Assembly (NCBI RefSeq): GCF_037893015.1
Contig: NC_133664.1
Location: forward strand, 124,372,319-124,436,318
Direction of reading: 5' to 3'
Length of the DNA: 64,000 nucleotides
DNA from: Macrotis lagotis
Taxonomy: Eukaryota > Chordata > Mammalia > Peramelemorphia > Peramelidae
Shown: piece by piece, positions 43,781 to 56,616 of the stretch
Layout: the number at the start of each line of letters is the position of its first letter
Position numbering within the stretch: the stretch's first letter is position 1
Notes under the pieces: generated by a model
Told to the model about the DNA's origin: nothing
The model's database searches: none
Seen by the model: only the letters and a program-made list of their open reading frames with translations
Program-made: the position numbers and the translations under genes

Positions 43781-46700
43781 GTAGCAGAAGTAGCTATTAG
43801 AAATGACCAGCCTTTTAGAGAAAACACAATCTTGGAATTACAGATTTCACTGAGAGAGAGGGCAGACAGTACTTCCAACTTGAGAAGAGAATCATGCCTA
43901 TAGACTCCTAAAATGATATTATAATTACAAATAATTAAGACCATGATAGAAAAGAAACAAAAAATATCTAGAGCTTGTGAGTATATTTTCTTTTCAAACC
44001 CTTTCAGTAGCCCATACATTATAAGGTCTTGATGCTTTTCTGGGATTAAAAAGAAATTCAATGGAATATTGCTTATCAGTGAACACAAATTTACTTTTCT
44101 TCTGAAATGAGTCCAAACCATAGGATGAATCTGAAAGGCTGGAGGTGATGTTGATGATTCACAAAGGTTGGGGAATGATATCTCACTAGAGAGAGAGAGA
44201 GAGTTGATTAATAATGGGGTGGTATAGTTCTACATGTGTATTCTTATTTTTATGGGAATAAAGAATGCTTTGTACCTCATATATATATATATATATTTTT
44301 CCTTGAGTACTTATATAGCATTTAAAAGTCTTTTTATCCTAATCTTTGGAGCTACTATCTGGACCCTATTTGTGTAAACAATGTTTGGGAAACATGACCA
44401 TGGATTTCATTTAAGTATTTCTATGTAAAAAATAAACAAACCACAAAGAGATCTTAGGTCCAGAAATCAGATAACTGATTTCTAGAACTTTGAGGACAGA
44501 GTGTTTCCTTAGAAATCCTCAGCAAACATTTGTTTTCTTGCCTGAATCTTCATGGTTCCATTTCCTGTGAGGATCCATATTTTAGTTTTTGTCTCTGCTT
44601 CCCGCAATAATTCAGCATGGTCTGAAAACTGTCTTTCCTGGTGCAATTCTAGTCTATTTCCATTCTTGCCAAGATTCCAGTGTCATACTCTAGTTCTATA
44701 GCTTCTACTTCATGATACAGTCTGCTTTGAATATTGATATACATCTTTATAAATTGCCATCTACTCTGTTGCCATAGATGATGCTCAGGGGATCATTTGT
44801 TTACTAAGGTACCAGAGTCAATGTGCTTAGGTGTTAGTTAACTCAATTTTGACTTTGTCTTTAGGTTCACATTCTTGATATTTTGGTACCCCAAAATTAT
44901 GCTTAGGCAATTCCATGGAAGAGTCCTAGCTTTTACATGAGTCACAAAATTGAGTTTGATTCATGTCTTTGATGCAGGCAATGTGCCTGCCTCATGGTCA
45001 ACACTTCCTTCTATTGTTATGAGTTAGAAATAAACATTGACATCATTTTGCCTTTCCAGTTGCTGCCACCCTTATAGTATTCCATTCTAGTCAAACAAAT
45101 AGTTGTGAAGCTGTGATGAACTTCCATGGGGCGATAGAAATATTGAAAAGGAGGGCAAAAGCTACTGTCCTCTGGCAACATCCCTGCCATCAAGTAAATA
45201 GCAATTAATAGGACTAAGCTATTTGTTAGTTAAATTTTAGAATTATTGAAGTTTGGACTATTTATGTACTTGTTTTGCTTTAATGAATCATTCATCCTTC
45301 ATGGACGTTATAGAGAAATTCAGCAAAATACGTTGTGCTTTCTAAAGCTATAAATCTCTGAAGTTAGAGAAAAACAGAGAAGATAGAAAGGCTGAAATGT
45401 TTAGTCACTTATCTGTAGACTGGGTCTAAACAGATAGGGTTTGGGGGGAATTGCAAGTTCTAAATAAATTTTGAAAAGTTCCAGTTCAAGAAATGAGTAG
45501 TCATGTAATTCATTAGTATAGTGTCTTCAATGAAGGGAGTTATAGCTTGTTCTCTGAGCTTGTCAATTATAACTGACATGATAAGCACCAACATTATGGA
45601 CACTTATGGACACCACCAATTTAGGATAGGCTTTGAGAAGTCATATATAGAGCTGATGGGTGGCCCAGAAGATGAGAGTATAAGAAACCATAACGTACAG
45701 TGTATTGATTGAATAACCCAGAGAAAAGTTATCTTAGGGAGGACATGACAGTTGTTTTGAAGGATTGTGTTACTGAAAGAGGATTGGACATGTTGTCTTT
45801 ATTCTAAATAGACAAAACCCAGGAATAATGAATCTAAAAGGTAAATTTTGATTCAATGACAAAAAACTTTCTAATGGCTACCACTGTCCTAAAATGGAAT
45901 GACTTACCTCAGGAAATAGCATGCTCCCTGTTGTAATTTAAAAGAGAGTAGGTAGAGGATGGGCTATTTTTAAGTGTAGTCATTTAAATGAGATTCCAAG
46001 AGAAATTCAATCAAGTTTGAAAAGAAAAAAATCTCCCAATAATTATTGCCAATTGCTAAAGAATCCTTGTGCTGTGGTGGGAAAATGATTGTAGCATGGA
46101 AAATAGGGCTCATCGATGCAATAGCTTGTCAGAAAGGTGAAGGTGGAGTGTTTTAATTTCTTATGAAGATTTTGAGAACAGAATTAAACTTATGTGCAAT
46201 GATAGCTCTTGAAAGCACCTAGAAATAAGCTTTTCATATCGGAGTAGGACATGTGATTTTATTGTTAAGAGATTCCCAGTTAGGAATACTCCCTTTATCA
46301 GCATAGTTTGTCACTTTGCTCTGTAACTTAGTTGCCTTAAGCATTGAGACTTGCCCAAAGTTACATTCTCACTATGTGTCAGAGTTGGGCTGTCCCATTT
46401 GGCACATGACATAGTTCAAAGTTAAATCATTGTTGAACTGAAATGATAGAGGAGCTGGTGAAGGAAACAAGATTTGGGGAAAAAGCAAAAGGGGCAAGGT
46501 GCCAACAGGGAGAGGGAAAGGCACAGAATGGGAGTGGGGGTAAAAGAGGGAAGGTAGATGTGACAAAAATCAAAATTAAGCTACATTCAAATGTTTCCTA
46601 GAATTGGCTCCATAGCAAGCTTTTCTAAGTAATTAAACTTCCTTGGATTGGCTCCAAGCTAGTTTGACCTTAAACTGAATTCTACTATTATGCTAAGGGT

Positions 46701-46980
46701 ACAGCAATGTTTTAATGGTATTTGGCTTATACCAAAGTATTTGTCTGCATTCTAGAGACAAATAGAGTTCCCCCACCACTCCCCACCACCACTTCTCAAG
46801 AAGCTAGTACTCAATTAATTGTGAATACTTAGAAACTCAGAGAGAAATTGAGAGAAGAAGGGAGAGATTGGATGTAATAAAGCTTTATTTACCAAATTAA
46901 AATATATATTAATGGAAGAGATATGGTACATTGCTTTGGCATTAAAATATCTAGGTTCAAAGGCTAATTTGAATCTTTAA
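43781..46980. other. Mostly unique DNA, no gene seen
   Basis: An (AT)n run lies at 44278-44298. A short MIR-like phrase lies near 46335-46385. No gene recognised; the 152-codon minus ORF at 43663-44121 overlaps the L1-E edge and has no domain. Confidence 0.55.
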
Positions 46981-46984
46981 TAAT

Positions 46985-47305
46985 TGTTTAATGATGAAGA
47001 TGATGTTTATCCTTTGTTCTTGAAGAAGATCAAAACATCAGAGAGGTGATGCTATGACAAGCACATGAATTGGATTTGAGGGAGGGGAGGTTGTGCTAAG
47101 TTACTAACCTCACTTTCTCCTCTAGAGGCATCTGGTTCCAATGGCCAGATATGATTCAGGAAGACTGGAGATGGCCCTGGAGGTAAGGCAATCAGGGTTA
47201 AGTGACTTGTCACACAGTAACTTTCAAGTGTCAGTGGATTGAATTTGACCTCACATCCTTCTGACTCCAAGATCAGAGCTCTTTCCTCTAGGCCACCTAG
47301 TAAAG
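46985..47305 (+). mobile_element. Composite CORE-type SINE
   Basis: 'ttcttgaagaagatcaaaac', 'ttggatttgagggagggg', 'cctcactttctcctctagag' and 'aagactggagatggccctgg', then a CORE-like 'gggttaagtgacttgt', ending at 'ctctttcctctaggccacct'. The last phrase is the antisense of a SINE head, so the element combines an RTE-like front with a SINE body. The family name is not certain. Confidence 0.65.
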
Positions 47306-47309
47306 AAGT

Positions 47310-47425
47310 ATTTCTTTAATACTTCAAACAAGTCCCTTAGTCTCCATGGTCCCCAGTTTCCTCATTTGTGAAATTAGGAATTTGGGGAATGAAACTTTTG
47401 AGGTTGCTAGATCTATGAACCTTTC
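47310..47425 (+). mobile_element. MIR-type SINE tail
   Basis: 'caagtcccttagtctccatg', 'cagtttcctcatttgtgaaa', then 'gaggttgctagatctatgaa' follow the MIR 3' part. Confidence 0.7.
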
Positions 47426-47429
47426 CTAA

Positions 47430-49930
47430 AGGAAGCCGACAAAGGACTGTTTATTGCTTGACTCATTTATCATTTACATACACAAGCACACATCAACATA
47501 CATATAAACGTATTCAAATGTTTATAGAATTACATAGCTATTAATTTATGAAAAAAGTATATTGTCTGTGCTGAATGCTACTGTTGGTATATGAGGTAGT
47601 CTATAAATATACTTGAAGTTTTTAGTCGAATGCACTCCTATTTTATGTTGAAAAATAAATAGCCACGAAAGGGTTTTATATTCAGGTATAAATTCCTAGG
47701 ATCATATTTAGATTTAAAGATTATATATATATATATATATATATACACTCACACATCTATGTATGCATACTTATATGTGTGTATATAAAAATTGATACCT
47801 CAAAGCATAGAAATAGTGTACAGTTCCTAAAATAGGAAGTTTTTGTTCTTGTTGAAGACATTAATCCATATCCATACTGGTGGACCTGCTTTTTTTTCTC
47901 CCTTTTTCCTAATATTACTTAGAAGCCTATCCCCAAAGGTCTCCTTGGAGAAATGATTGCTTCCTTGAGAGAATCAAGACCTGAAACAGAAAAAAAAATT
48001 AGAAGTACGATGAAATACCCCCAAATCGATATGGCCAATGGTCTAATGACCACTAGAAAGTAGGAATCACCTGAAAGGAAGGCTAAGGGGGAAGGGGAAA
48101 TGATATATTAGGGAACCCTCTGGAGGAAGGTATGTACTCTTGAGATAGGAGAAACAGGAAATAGGTATCAGGCTGATGAAATGTAATACTTAGTGATCTG
48201 AATAAAGTCAGAAAGGATGTGAAGGAAATTGGATAATCTGCTAAATTTAGCCCCTTGAAAATTTATGGGCATTAAAAGATCAGAGATACAGAATTCTGGA
48301 ATTGGAAGAGAATTTAATAGTTAACTCTTCTACTTATATATCAAAAAGAATCCTTATCACAAGACATAAAAGAAGTGGTAACCTTGCCTTTTACCTTAAG
48401 GGGAAACTTATTTTTCTCCATTAATGCTAGAGGAGAAAGATTGAAAAGTAGAATTTTTATTTCTGAGTAAGAACAAGTATTCCTGGTTTAAAATGAGGAA
48501 TATGTAGGGAATAGAAGGGGAAATATTTAGGAAGATCCAGAAAGGACAGTGATTCACAGAATTTAGGAATGTACTTCCAAAGTGAGGGGGGAACAACTAA
48601 ACAGAACAAAAATTCACTCAATTATTATAAAACTTTATTCTCTTCCAATACTTATTCATTCCTTTCCTACCTTTCTCATTCTTCTCTTCTTTGTCATTTA
48701 TTTTTCTTACCCAATTGTTTGCATCTCATCTTTATTATCTTATGGAAGCAGAATGAGATATTTAGTTATAAGATTACTGAACACCTTCAGTTCCTAACTA
48801 TATTTATCTCAGTATTTCCACATAACGCATTTCCCAATCTCCAAGTTATTGACACCCTTTTCTATTGGAGATTTATTTGCTATTACTGTGTATATATTTA
48901 GCTACTACCTCTGTGCTTATCTTATGTTCCCTAGTAGAAAATAATCTCTTTGAAGGCAGGGATTAATTTGTTTATTTTTGTATCAAAAATTACTAGCTCA
49001 GTGTAATAAAAAAGATTGCCTTATGTTTCTCTATAGAGGTGAAATAGGTGGGGGAATTTCAAGGTGATAAGTATAGAGAATTAATGAAAAAATAAAGATA
49101 AAATAATTATATGCATATACATATATAAATTTCAAAGATTTCAAAGAAATGCAGATGACAAAATGTCTGTGTATGATAATATCTGTCCTAAACTTTTTGT
49201 CTGCCAATTGGGGATGACAACATTGGTCTTCTAGTTCCTGAAAAGTAATTTGCTGAGGATAAATAATGTAATAGCTATAATGTTCCCTGAGCCTCTTTAC
49301 ACAGGGTGCCTTATAGCATCAAAGTGTTGCAATAGTATTATTTTTATTGTTATTAATAGGCCAAACATGAATCTAGCTCATTTGATCTCCTATTTGCTGG
49401 TGAGGCAGGAGGTCAGTCTATCTTAGAATTATATTATGATTGAGTGGTCATGGTTGAAAAAACTAAATAGGAAATACTTCAACATGGAAGATGAAGAACT
49501 CATTAGCTTAATTTGCTGCTAACAGGGCTTCTGAGCCCTGTTAACTAGCACTGGGTTGTGTTGTCATGGTGATGGCAAAAGTTAATGGTAAATTGAGGGA
49601 GGATTGTGACCTCTCTATCAAGTAGCTAAGGAGGTTAGGCTGCCATAGAATTGGGTCCACAGTCTTCTGGGGCTTTCAAGGACAGAACAACTTTGTGTTC
49701 CAAATCACTTACAAATGTAAATTTCTTTTTAGCCTTTGTCATTCTCACTTGCAGTGAGATGATTTGGGGACCCTTTGATGGTTAGGGTAAAATTTATTGT
49801 ACTCTGATATGAAGACATAACTTATCCTACCATCAAGCAGAAATGTTTATTTGGACTTTGATAAATGTTATTAACAAATCTGGGACCAGAATACATACAG
49901 AGACACACAGATACACATGTGTATGTGTCT
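47430..49930. other. Unique DNA, no gene seen
   Basis: A TA microsatellite runs at 47722-47746. No supported gene. The 110- and 71-codon ORFs near 48570-48900 lack recognisable features. Confidence 0.55.
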
Positions 49931-49937
49931 GTATGTA

Positions 49938-50080
49938 TTCAGGGTGTCCCAAAAGTCTAAGTGTAGTTTTAAGCTACTTTAACAACATGTGTATGTATAT
50001 ATGTGTTTGATATATAACTTATATCCATAGAGAGTGTCCCAAAAGTCTTAGAGTAGTTTTAAGTTTACTATTAAGTGCAA
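49938..50080. repeat. Two mariner-like terminal motifs, direct orientation
   Basis: 'gtgtcccaaaagtct' followed by 'aagtgtagttttaag' (from about 49942) and 'gtgtcccaaaagtct' followed by 'tagagtagttttaag' (from about 50034). The wording resembles mariner/Tc1 terminal repeats. Both copies have the same orientation and no inverted partner was seen nearby. Confidence 0.45.
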
Positions 50081-50889
50081 TTAAACAAGACTTTGAAGAC
50101 ACCTTCTCTGAATGTATATGTGCACACATGTATGTATGTCCACACATATATGCATATACATGCACATGTATCTGTGCATATGGATATACATGTTAAACAT
50201 GCACACATATTCATTTATACATAGATAGAAATATATCTACTTTTGGCCTTCACATACATACGTCACATTCACATGGATTTAAAAAGGATAAAAATTGTGT
50301 TCAATCATGCAAAACTCACTGAAAGGCCTTAATTATTCTCTTAAAAAACAATTAAAATATAAAAAAGGGAGTGAACTTTAAGCTATAAGCTATTAGCCTA
50401 AATATTGCCAATTGTTTGACTGGGATTTATGTGGCAGTATTTATTGACCTTCATAATGATTTAGGCAAGGAAAAGACTAAGATGTGAAGGTGAGATTCGC
50501 ACATTTCATATCTGGGTCTTCACTTTGAATGAGGTTTGTATAAATCACTGGCAGGGCTTGGGGAAAGGGGTATTTCTTATTACAGCAGTAAAAGAAGACA
50601 TCTGGGAAAGTGCACAGGGTAAAATCTCTGAGGATTTGCTCTAGTAGGAGCACATGAGCACATTAAGATTGCCTAGGGGAAATGCTGAAAGGAATATAGC
50701 AACATCCCAAAATAAAACACCTTACTAAGCCCTAGACTGAACCCTGTATCAGGAAAGAATATATGCTCCCTATACATACTAATATAGCTCTTTGCAGGAA
50801 AAAGTTATATGAAGTCTGTTACCCTTGTTTTCAATACTATCATAGCTATAATAATTATTATTATTGTTAAAGTAAATATATCAATATTA

Positions 50890-51200
50890 ATAATACTTAT
50901 GAAGTGTTTAAGGTCTACAATAAGATTTACATTTGTGGTTACATTTTGTCATCAAGATAATCCTGTTAGGTAAGAGCTGAGGAAACTACGACTGATTGAA
51001 GTGAAGGGACTGGTCTGAAGTCGTAGAGTTAGTAAGCATATGAGGGTGTTTCAGGTCTTTCTGACACTAAATTCATCATTATTTATACTGGCACCTAGCT
51101 TCTTTAATTAGTTTACATTTTATAGAGGCAGTGCTGCATAGTGGATAGAGTTAAAATGGTTTGGGTCAAGTCTTTTTATATTTTTATATCTCTAACCAAG
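50890..51200 (+). mobile_element. MIR-type SINE pair
   Basis: First copy 50890-51110: 'ggtaagagctgaggaaacta', 'gtcgtagagttagtaagcat' and 'gcacctagct'. A second head begins at about 51122 ('agaggcagtgctgcatagtg', 'gatagagtt') and decays by 51200. Confidence 0.7.
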
Positions 51201-51204
51201 TTGA

Positions 51205-52600
51205 ACTCTTGGTACAAGTGAACTCTCTGAGACTATAAATTACACAAGTTTTTGATCTATGTCTATAGAAGGTATTTCCTCATCTAGATATTCCCTTGGC
51301 TAATAAAATCAGAGGTTAGAATCTGCTCACCATTTCATGCCCAAACACCCTCCAAAAGCACATGTTCCTTGTTTTATAGATTGTATTTTGCATGGGGTCT
51401 GTCCATTTATACATACCTATCAGTGAACCAATATGCACTATTTTAGATATTTTAGAATAATAGCCCTATTGTAGGAGTCATTTGAGACTCAGATTACTAT
51501 ACCAGTTTCTGAGTATATCTCTGAAAAGTTTCTCTGTCCTCCAAGCCATCTCACCACATATTACCCATTCTAGAAAATTATCTTTCCTCCTTCATATTTT
51601 AAGATATTTTCATTATCATTATTGTTATTACTCTGATTAACTTCTAGCTGAGTAGGGAAAATTCATCCAAGTTGCAGAGATGGCAGATTTTAACTTGTTA
51701 TAAGGAAACAACCTTCCAACCTGATCACGGTAGCCCAAAACTACCTTAGAAGGTAATGAGTTTTATGTGACTAGAGAAGAGGAAAACAAAGACTGAATTC
51801 ACTCTTCTTAGAGATATTGTTGAAGCTATTCTTGCTCAGATATGCTTTTTCTATTTGAATCACAGGTTACTTCAAAATATGAGAATCAGTGATTTTAAAT
51901 TATACAGTGGGACAATAAAACCTATTATTTATTTGACACTTTTCTATTCAAAACAATTTCTTCAACATTTTCTAACATGGTGTATGGGTTAACTTCCTTA
52001 TCTCTTACCCCTAATTTAAATTCAGTAAATCTTTTTTTTCCCTAAGTCTATAAATTCTGTAAATGAAAACTGAGCCATAATTAGAGATAGCTGTGTATAT
52101 GTATGTGTTTGAATGTGTGTGCATGTGTAAGTATCCACATGTTTGTGTATGAGTGTGAAAGAGAAGAAAATTATGTAGTAAGAAGCCTGGAAATGCAGCT
52201 ACTGATATTTTACTTCTAATATCTCTGACATAGATAGTAGTCATTGCATTGAAAAAATAGAATGAAAAATAAAAGGGAGTTAATAAACAAGATATAAAGA
52301 GAAATGGTTAGAAAAAATAAAACACCCTTTAGTTCAAATTATTTAAGGGAGGAAATATGTTATATAGGATCTGAAAACTTGTCATGGAAAAAAAAGAATA
52401 ACCTTGCTTGTTTGCCCCCCAAATTTACCTAAGAGCAATGGTTAGACGTTACAAAAAGATAAATTTAGATTTGTTAGGAAAATTTTTGTACTACTTAGAG
52501 CTTTTCAAAAGTGCAATGGGGCTAGTTTGTAGAGAAAGTACTCAGTTGAACTCTCCCAACACTCTCCTCCAGACAAATTTAGAATATTACTTCAAATCAA
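51205..52600. other. Unique DNA, no gene seen
   Basis: A TG-rich patch lies at 52095-52165. No gene or clear repeat otherwise. Confidence 0.55.
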
Positions 52601-52604
52601 ATTC

Positions 52605-53218
52605 CTGAGCAGCAGAGCCAACAAAAGTCAGAGTAAGATATTCTCCCTGCCCAAGGAGTTCAGAAGATGATATCTGTGTAATGGTAAAGAAGCTGACCCA
52701 GAGCCCCTGTGTGGTAGAAATATATGGGACTAGGTGGTAGTGACAGAAGCAGCAGCAGCAACAACTTTGGGAGTTCTCAAACCAGAGATGGTAAGGGGAC
52801 AAATAAATGGTCAGAGATTACAGGGGTCATATGTGCTAGTATTAGATGTAGTGGCAGGCACAACTCCAGTGCCTATGCATTTCTGGGTCATAGCTCTAGA
52901 AAAAGCAGGAGCAATTTCCATCAAAAAGAATAGAGGCAAAGCACTCTTAAGATTGGTAGTATTTCTGGTCCCAAGGAACAGAAGTCCTGAGGAGCAGAAC
53001 TGATTGCAATCTGAAGGAATCAAGGGTCCTTCCTAGTTAAGGGCCACACCTCTTTCCTGACCATACTGCCTGAGAAACATCAAACACTTCCAAACCCCTC
53101 AGAACTAGCTCTGAAAATAACAGTGCAAAGATGCCTGAAGCTTGTGCCCCTTCTTCTCTTCCACACACACTCTGGGAGTAGATGTGTCATTAACATAAGT
53201 TCCAAATTAAGAAGTGGG
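52605..53218 (+). mobile_element. Orphan L1/HAL1 5'UTR fragment
   Basis: 'gggagttctcaaaccagaga' and 'agagattacaggggtc' match the 5'UTR of the element at 62566-64000 ('gggaactctcaacccacaaa', 'ggagattacaggggtc'). It ends where HAL1-4 begins, with no ORF1 attached. Confidence 0.6.
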
Positions 53219-55892
53219 GAGGGCGGAGCCAAGATGGTGGTATGAATGCAGGATTTCCCAGAAACTCCATTCACAAAAATACTCCCAAAGCTCTCAAATT
53301 CTGTCTCTAGCCACAATTTAGAGGTGCAGAACCCACAGAAAGACTGAGTGATACAATTTCCCAATCTTGGATAAATTAGAAGTTTCAAGGGAAAGGTGTG
53401 TTTCACTGGAGCCGGGGATTGGGAAAAAAGTCATGGCCAGAGCACAGCAGAAGCACAGGGATCACCTAAAACAACTTGAAGGGGTGGTGAGAGAACTCTT
53501 CTGCACCAGAGTGAGTGCAGAGTGAGGAACACTCAACTCAGAGCAGACCTGTGGTGAAAATTTGCAGCAAGAATCAGGGAAGTGAGGCTGCACCTCCAGA
53601 GCACAGTCCACAGACAGTAGGGGTTTGGCACAAACTGCAGAAATCTCTTTGCTCTGTCTGGGACAGGACTCTGTTGTTTGCCCAAACTCAGATCCAGGTT
53701 GCAGTTTGGATTTCCATACTAAGGTAACTGAGCAGGGATCCTCCTCACAGCTTCAGGGCAGAGAGGAGTGCCTGTAGTCATCTACATATCAAAGCACAGA
53801 CAAGAGAGCATAAGAACTTTGAGGAATAAAGGTCCTAGTGGGGTGTCCCAAAAGACCCACAAAGCCTTGGAACTGGGGTAAATTAATCTTAGACTGAGGA
53901 AATGAGTAAACAAAAGAAAAAGAAGAGTCTGATCATAGAAAATTACTTTGGTCCCATGGAAGATTCAGAAGATGACAAATTCTAAGCTTCTGTATACAAA
54001 GCCTCTAAGAGAAATAGAAAATGAGCTCAGGCTATGGATGAGCTCAAAAAAGACTTTGAAAAGCAATTAAGGGAGGTGGAGGAAAAATTGGAAGGAGAAA
54101 TGAGAGTGCTGCAGATAAATCCTGAAAACCAAATCAGCAGCCTGGTGAAAGAAATGCAAAAAAAAAAAATTGAAGAAAATAATATGTTAAAAACCAGTTT
54201 AGGCTAAATGAAAAAAGCAAACCAAAAGGTAAATGAGGAGAAGAGTGCCTTAAACATGCAGAACTGGTCAGCTGGAAAAGGAAACAAAAAAACTCTCTGA
54301 AGAAAATAGCTCCTTAAAATGCAGAATATAACTAAAGGAAGCTGATGACTTTGCAAGAAATCAGGACAAATAAAACTCTTCTAAAAAAGCTCAAAATTAA
54401 AAGGAAATGTGAAATATCTCATTGGAAAAATAGCTGACCTCAAAAACAATTCAAAAGAGATACCTGAAAGTCATGACCAAGAAAAGAGCCTAGACTTCAT
54501 TTTTCAAGAAATAATACAACAAAATCGCTCTTAGATCCTAGAAGCAGAGGGTAAAATAGGAATCGAAAGAATTCACCGGTCACCTCCTGAAAGAGATCTC
54601 AAATGAAAAACCTACAGGAATATTGTAGCCAAATTCTAAAACTTCCAAATCAAAGAGAAAATACTAAAAACTTCCAGGAAGAAATAATTCAGCCATCATG
54701 GCTCCATAGTCAGGATTACACAGGATCTGTCAGCATCTACATTAAGGGTTCATGGAGCTTGGAATACAATATTCCAGAAGGCAGATGATCTTGGTTTATA
54801 ACCAAGAATAAACTACCCAGCAAAACTGATTCCCCTTAATCTTTCAGGGGAAAAGATGGACTTTCAATGAAATGGGACTTTTTAACTTTCCTATTGAAGC
54901 AACCAGGTGGAAAACGACATAAAAAGTTCTATGAAGAAAATAACTCCTTCAAATACAGAATGGAACTAAATAAAGCTGATGACTTTGCAAGAACTCAGGA
55001 AGAAAGAAAAAAAAAACAAGTGACCTTGAAAACAGATCCAAAGAGATAATTTAAAAAGTATTGTGCTACCTGAAAGTCATAATCACAAAAAGATCTTATA
55101 CTTCATTTTTTCAAGAAATAATACAGCAACATTGCCCTGAGATCCTAGAAGCAGAGGGTAAAATAGAAATTGAGGGAATTCACCAGTCACCTCCTGAAAG
55201 AGATTTAAAATGAAAAACTTACAGGAATATTATATCCAAATTTCAAAACTTCCAAATCAAAGAGAAAATACTAAAAGTTGCCAGAAACAAACAATTCAAC
55301 TACTCTGGCTCTATAGTCAGGATTACACAGGATCTGGCATCATCTGTATTAAGGTTTCATAGGCCTTGGAATGTGATATTCTGGAAGGTGAAAGTTCTTG
55401 GTTTACAACTAAGAGTCTGAACCTCTTTCATGGGGAAAGATGGAATTTCGATGAAACAGGGGACTTTCAAACTTTCCCATTGAAACAACCAGAGCTGAAC
55501 AGGAAGTTTGGCCTTCAAGTACAGGACTCAGGGGAACCATAGAAGGAGTGGACAAGAAGGACTTAACTATGAGGAACTTAATGATGTTGAACTGTTTGTA
55601 TTCCTGCATGGGAAGAAGATACTGATAACTCATATGAACTTTTTCATTTATAAGAGCTGTTAGAAGGAGCATATATAGACAAGGCACAGGAAGGGAGGGG
55701 GATAAAATGGTATAATATAGTAAAAAGATGGAGTCAATGGGGGATAAAGGACAGTCCTGGGAGGAAGAGAAAGGAGAGGAAGAAGGGTCTAAGGTATTTC
55801 ACATAAGAGTCAAGGAAAAGCTTTTTCAATGGAATGGAACAGGGGAAGGTGAGGGGGAATGAGTGAGCTTTCATTCTCATTAGAAATAGCTC
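53219..55892 (+). mobile_element. HAL1-4: half-L1 with duplicated ORF1 core
   Basis: 5' start 'ggcggagccaagatggtgg', 5'UTR, ORF1 from 53902 with an internal tandem duplication, then HAL1-type 3'UTR text ('aaaaagatggagtcaatggg', 'tctaaggtatttcacataag') stopping at 55892 where L1-D starts. No ORF2. The rest of the 3'UTR and the A-tail are missing. Confidence 0.8.
53902..55560 (+). pseudogene. HAL1-4 ORF1 remnant with tandem duplication
   Basis: It starts MSKQKKKKSLIIENYFGPME. A block of about 630 bp covering the end of the coiled coil, RRM-like and C-terminal domains occurs twice: about 54272-54906 and 54907-55500. Both copies carry 'gaagcagagggtaaaatag', 'tcacctcctgaaagagat' and 'gtcaggattacacaggatct'. 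Stops are frequent in both copies. The duplication is not shared with the other ORF1s here. Confidence 0.8.
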
Positions 55893-56616
55893 AGATATTT
55901 TAGGCCAAGATGGCAGAGAGAAGAAAGGCACTGTTCTAACTGCTCCTTGCTTCCCTTCAAAAATAACATGAAAGAAACCTCTTAACAGAAATTCTATTGA
56001 CAAAACACAGAAAAGAAGCTAGGAGAACAACACCTAACAATAAGGTTTGTCTCAGGGGGGCTGTGGGTGAACCAGGAGTGGAGACTAGGAGATGAGTGAA
56101 GGGACAGCAGCAGGGGGAAGCCAGAGGCCCGGCCTTAGTCACAAAGGCTTTGGTGAGTGATAGGTCAGAAGACAAACTTTTGCCAAGGAATCTTTGACTG
56201 GAAGTTGAGGAGCTCTAATGAACCCTAGTTGATGAAAGGGTGAGTTCCAACACAGAGAGTTTCAAAGCACATCTGGAAAATGACCAGCTGGGCAAGGGAC
56301 CTAAGTTCCATACTTTTTGCAGACCCTTCTTCCCAGAATGAACAGTAAATGACCCCCACCCCCTCAGTCCCAGGTGTGGGCAACAGAGCACACTCAGCTG
56401 AAAAGGAGATTAGCTCCCTCCCCCAGGGGCCAGCCCAGTGTACAAGGTCAATTCAGACCCTGCTGCTGAGGGATCAAACACTCCAGATAAAGGAACCAGT
56501 GTCACCTGCTGGCCAAACCTTGGAAATGATAAAGCAAGTGAACAAAACCTCTAGGGTTTTCAAAAGCAAAATCTGAGAGCCATACCCTCCCACTCCCAAC
56601 ACAAGAACCTAAGGAG

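Noticed and set aside
43663..44121. 152-codon minus-strand ORF
   Set aside because: It overlaps the L1-E edge, is not in the L1 frame and has no recognisable motif; treated as chance.
48569..48901. 110-codon plus-strand ORF
   Set aside because: Hydrophobic low-complexity translation of an AT-rich region, no start context or domain.
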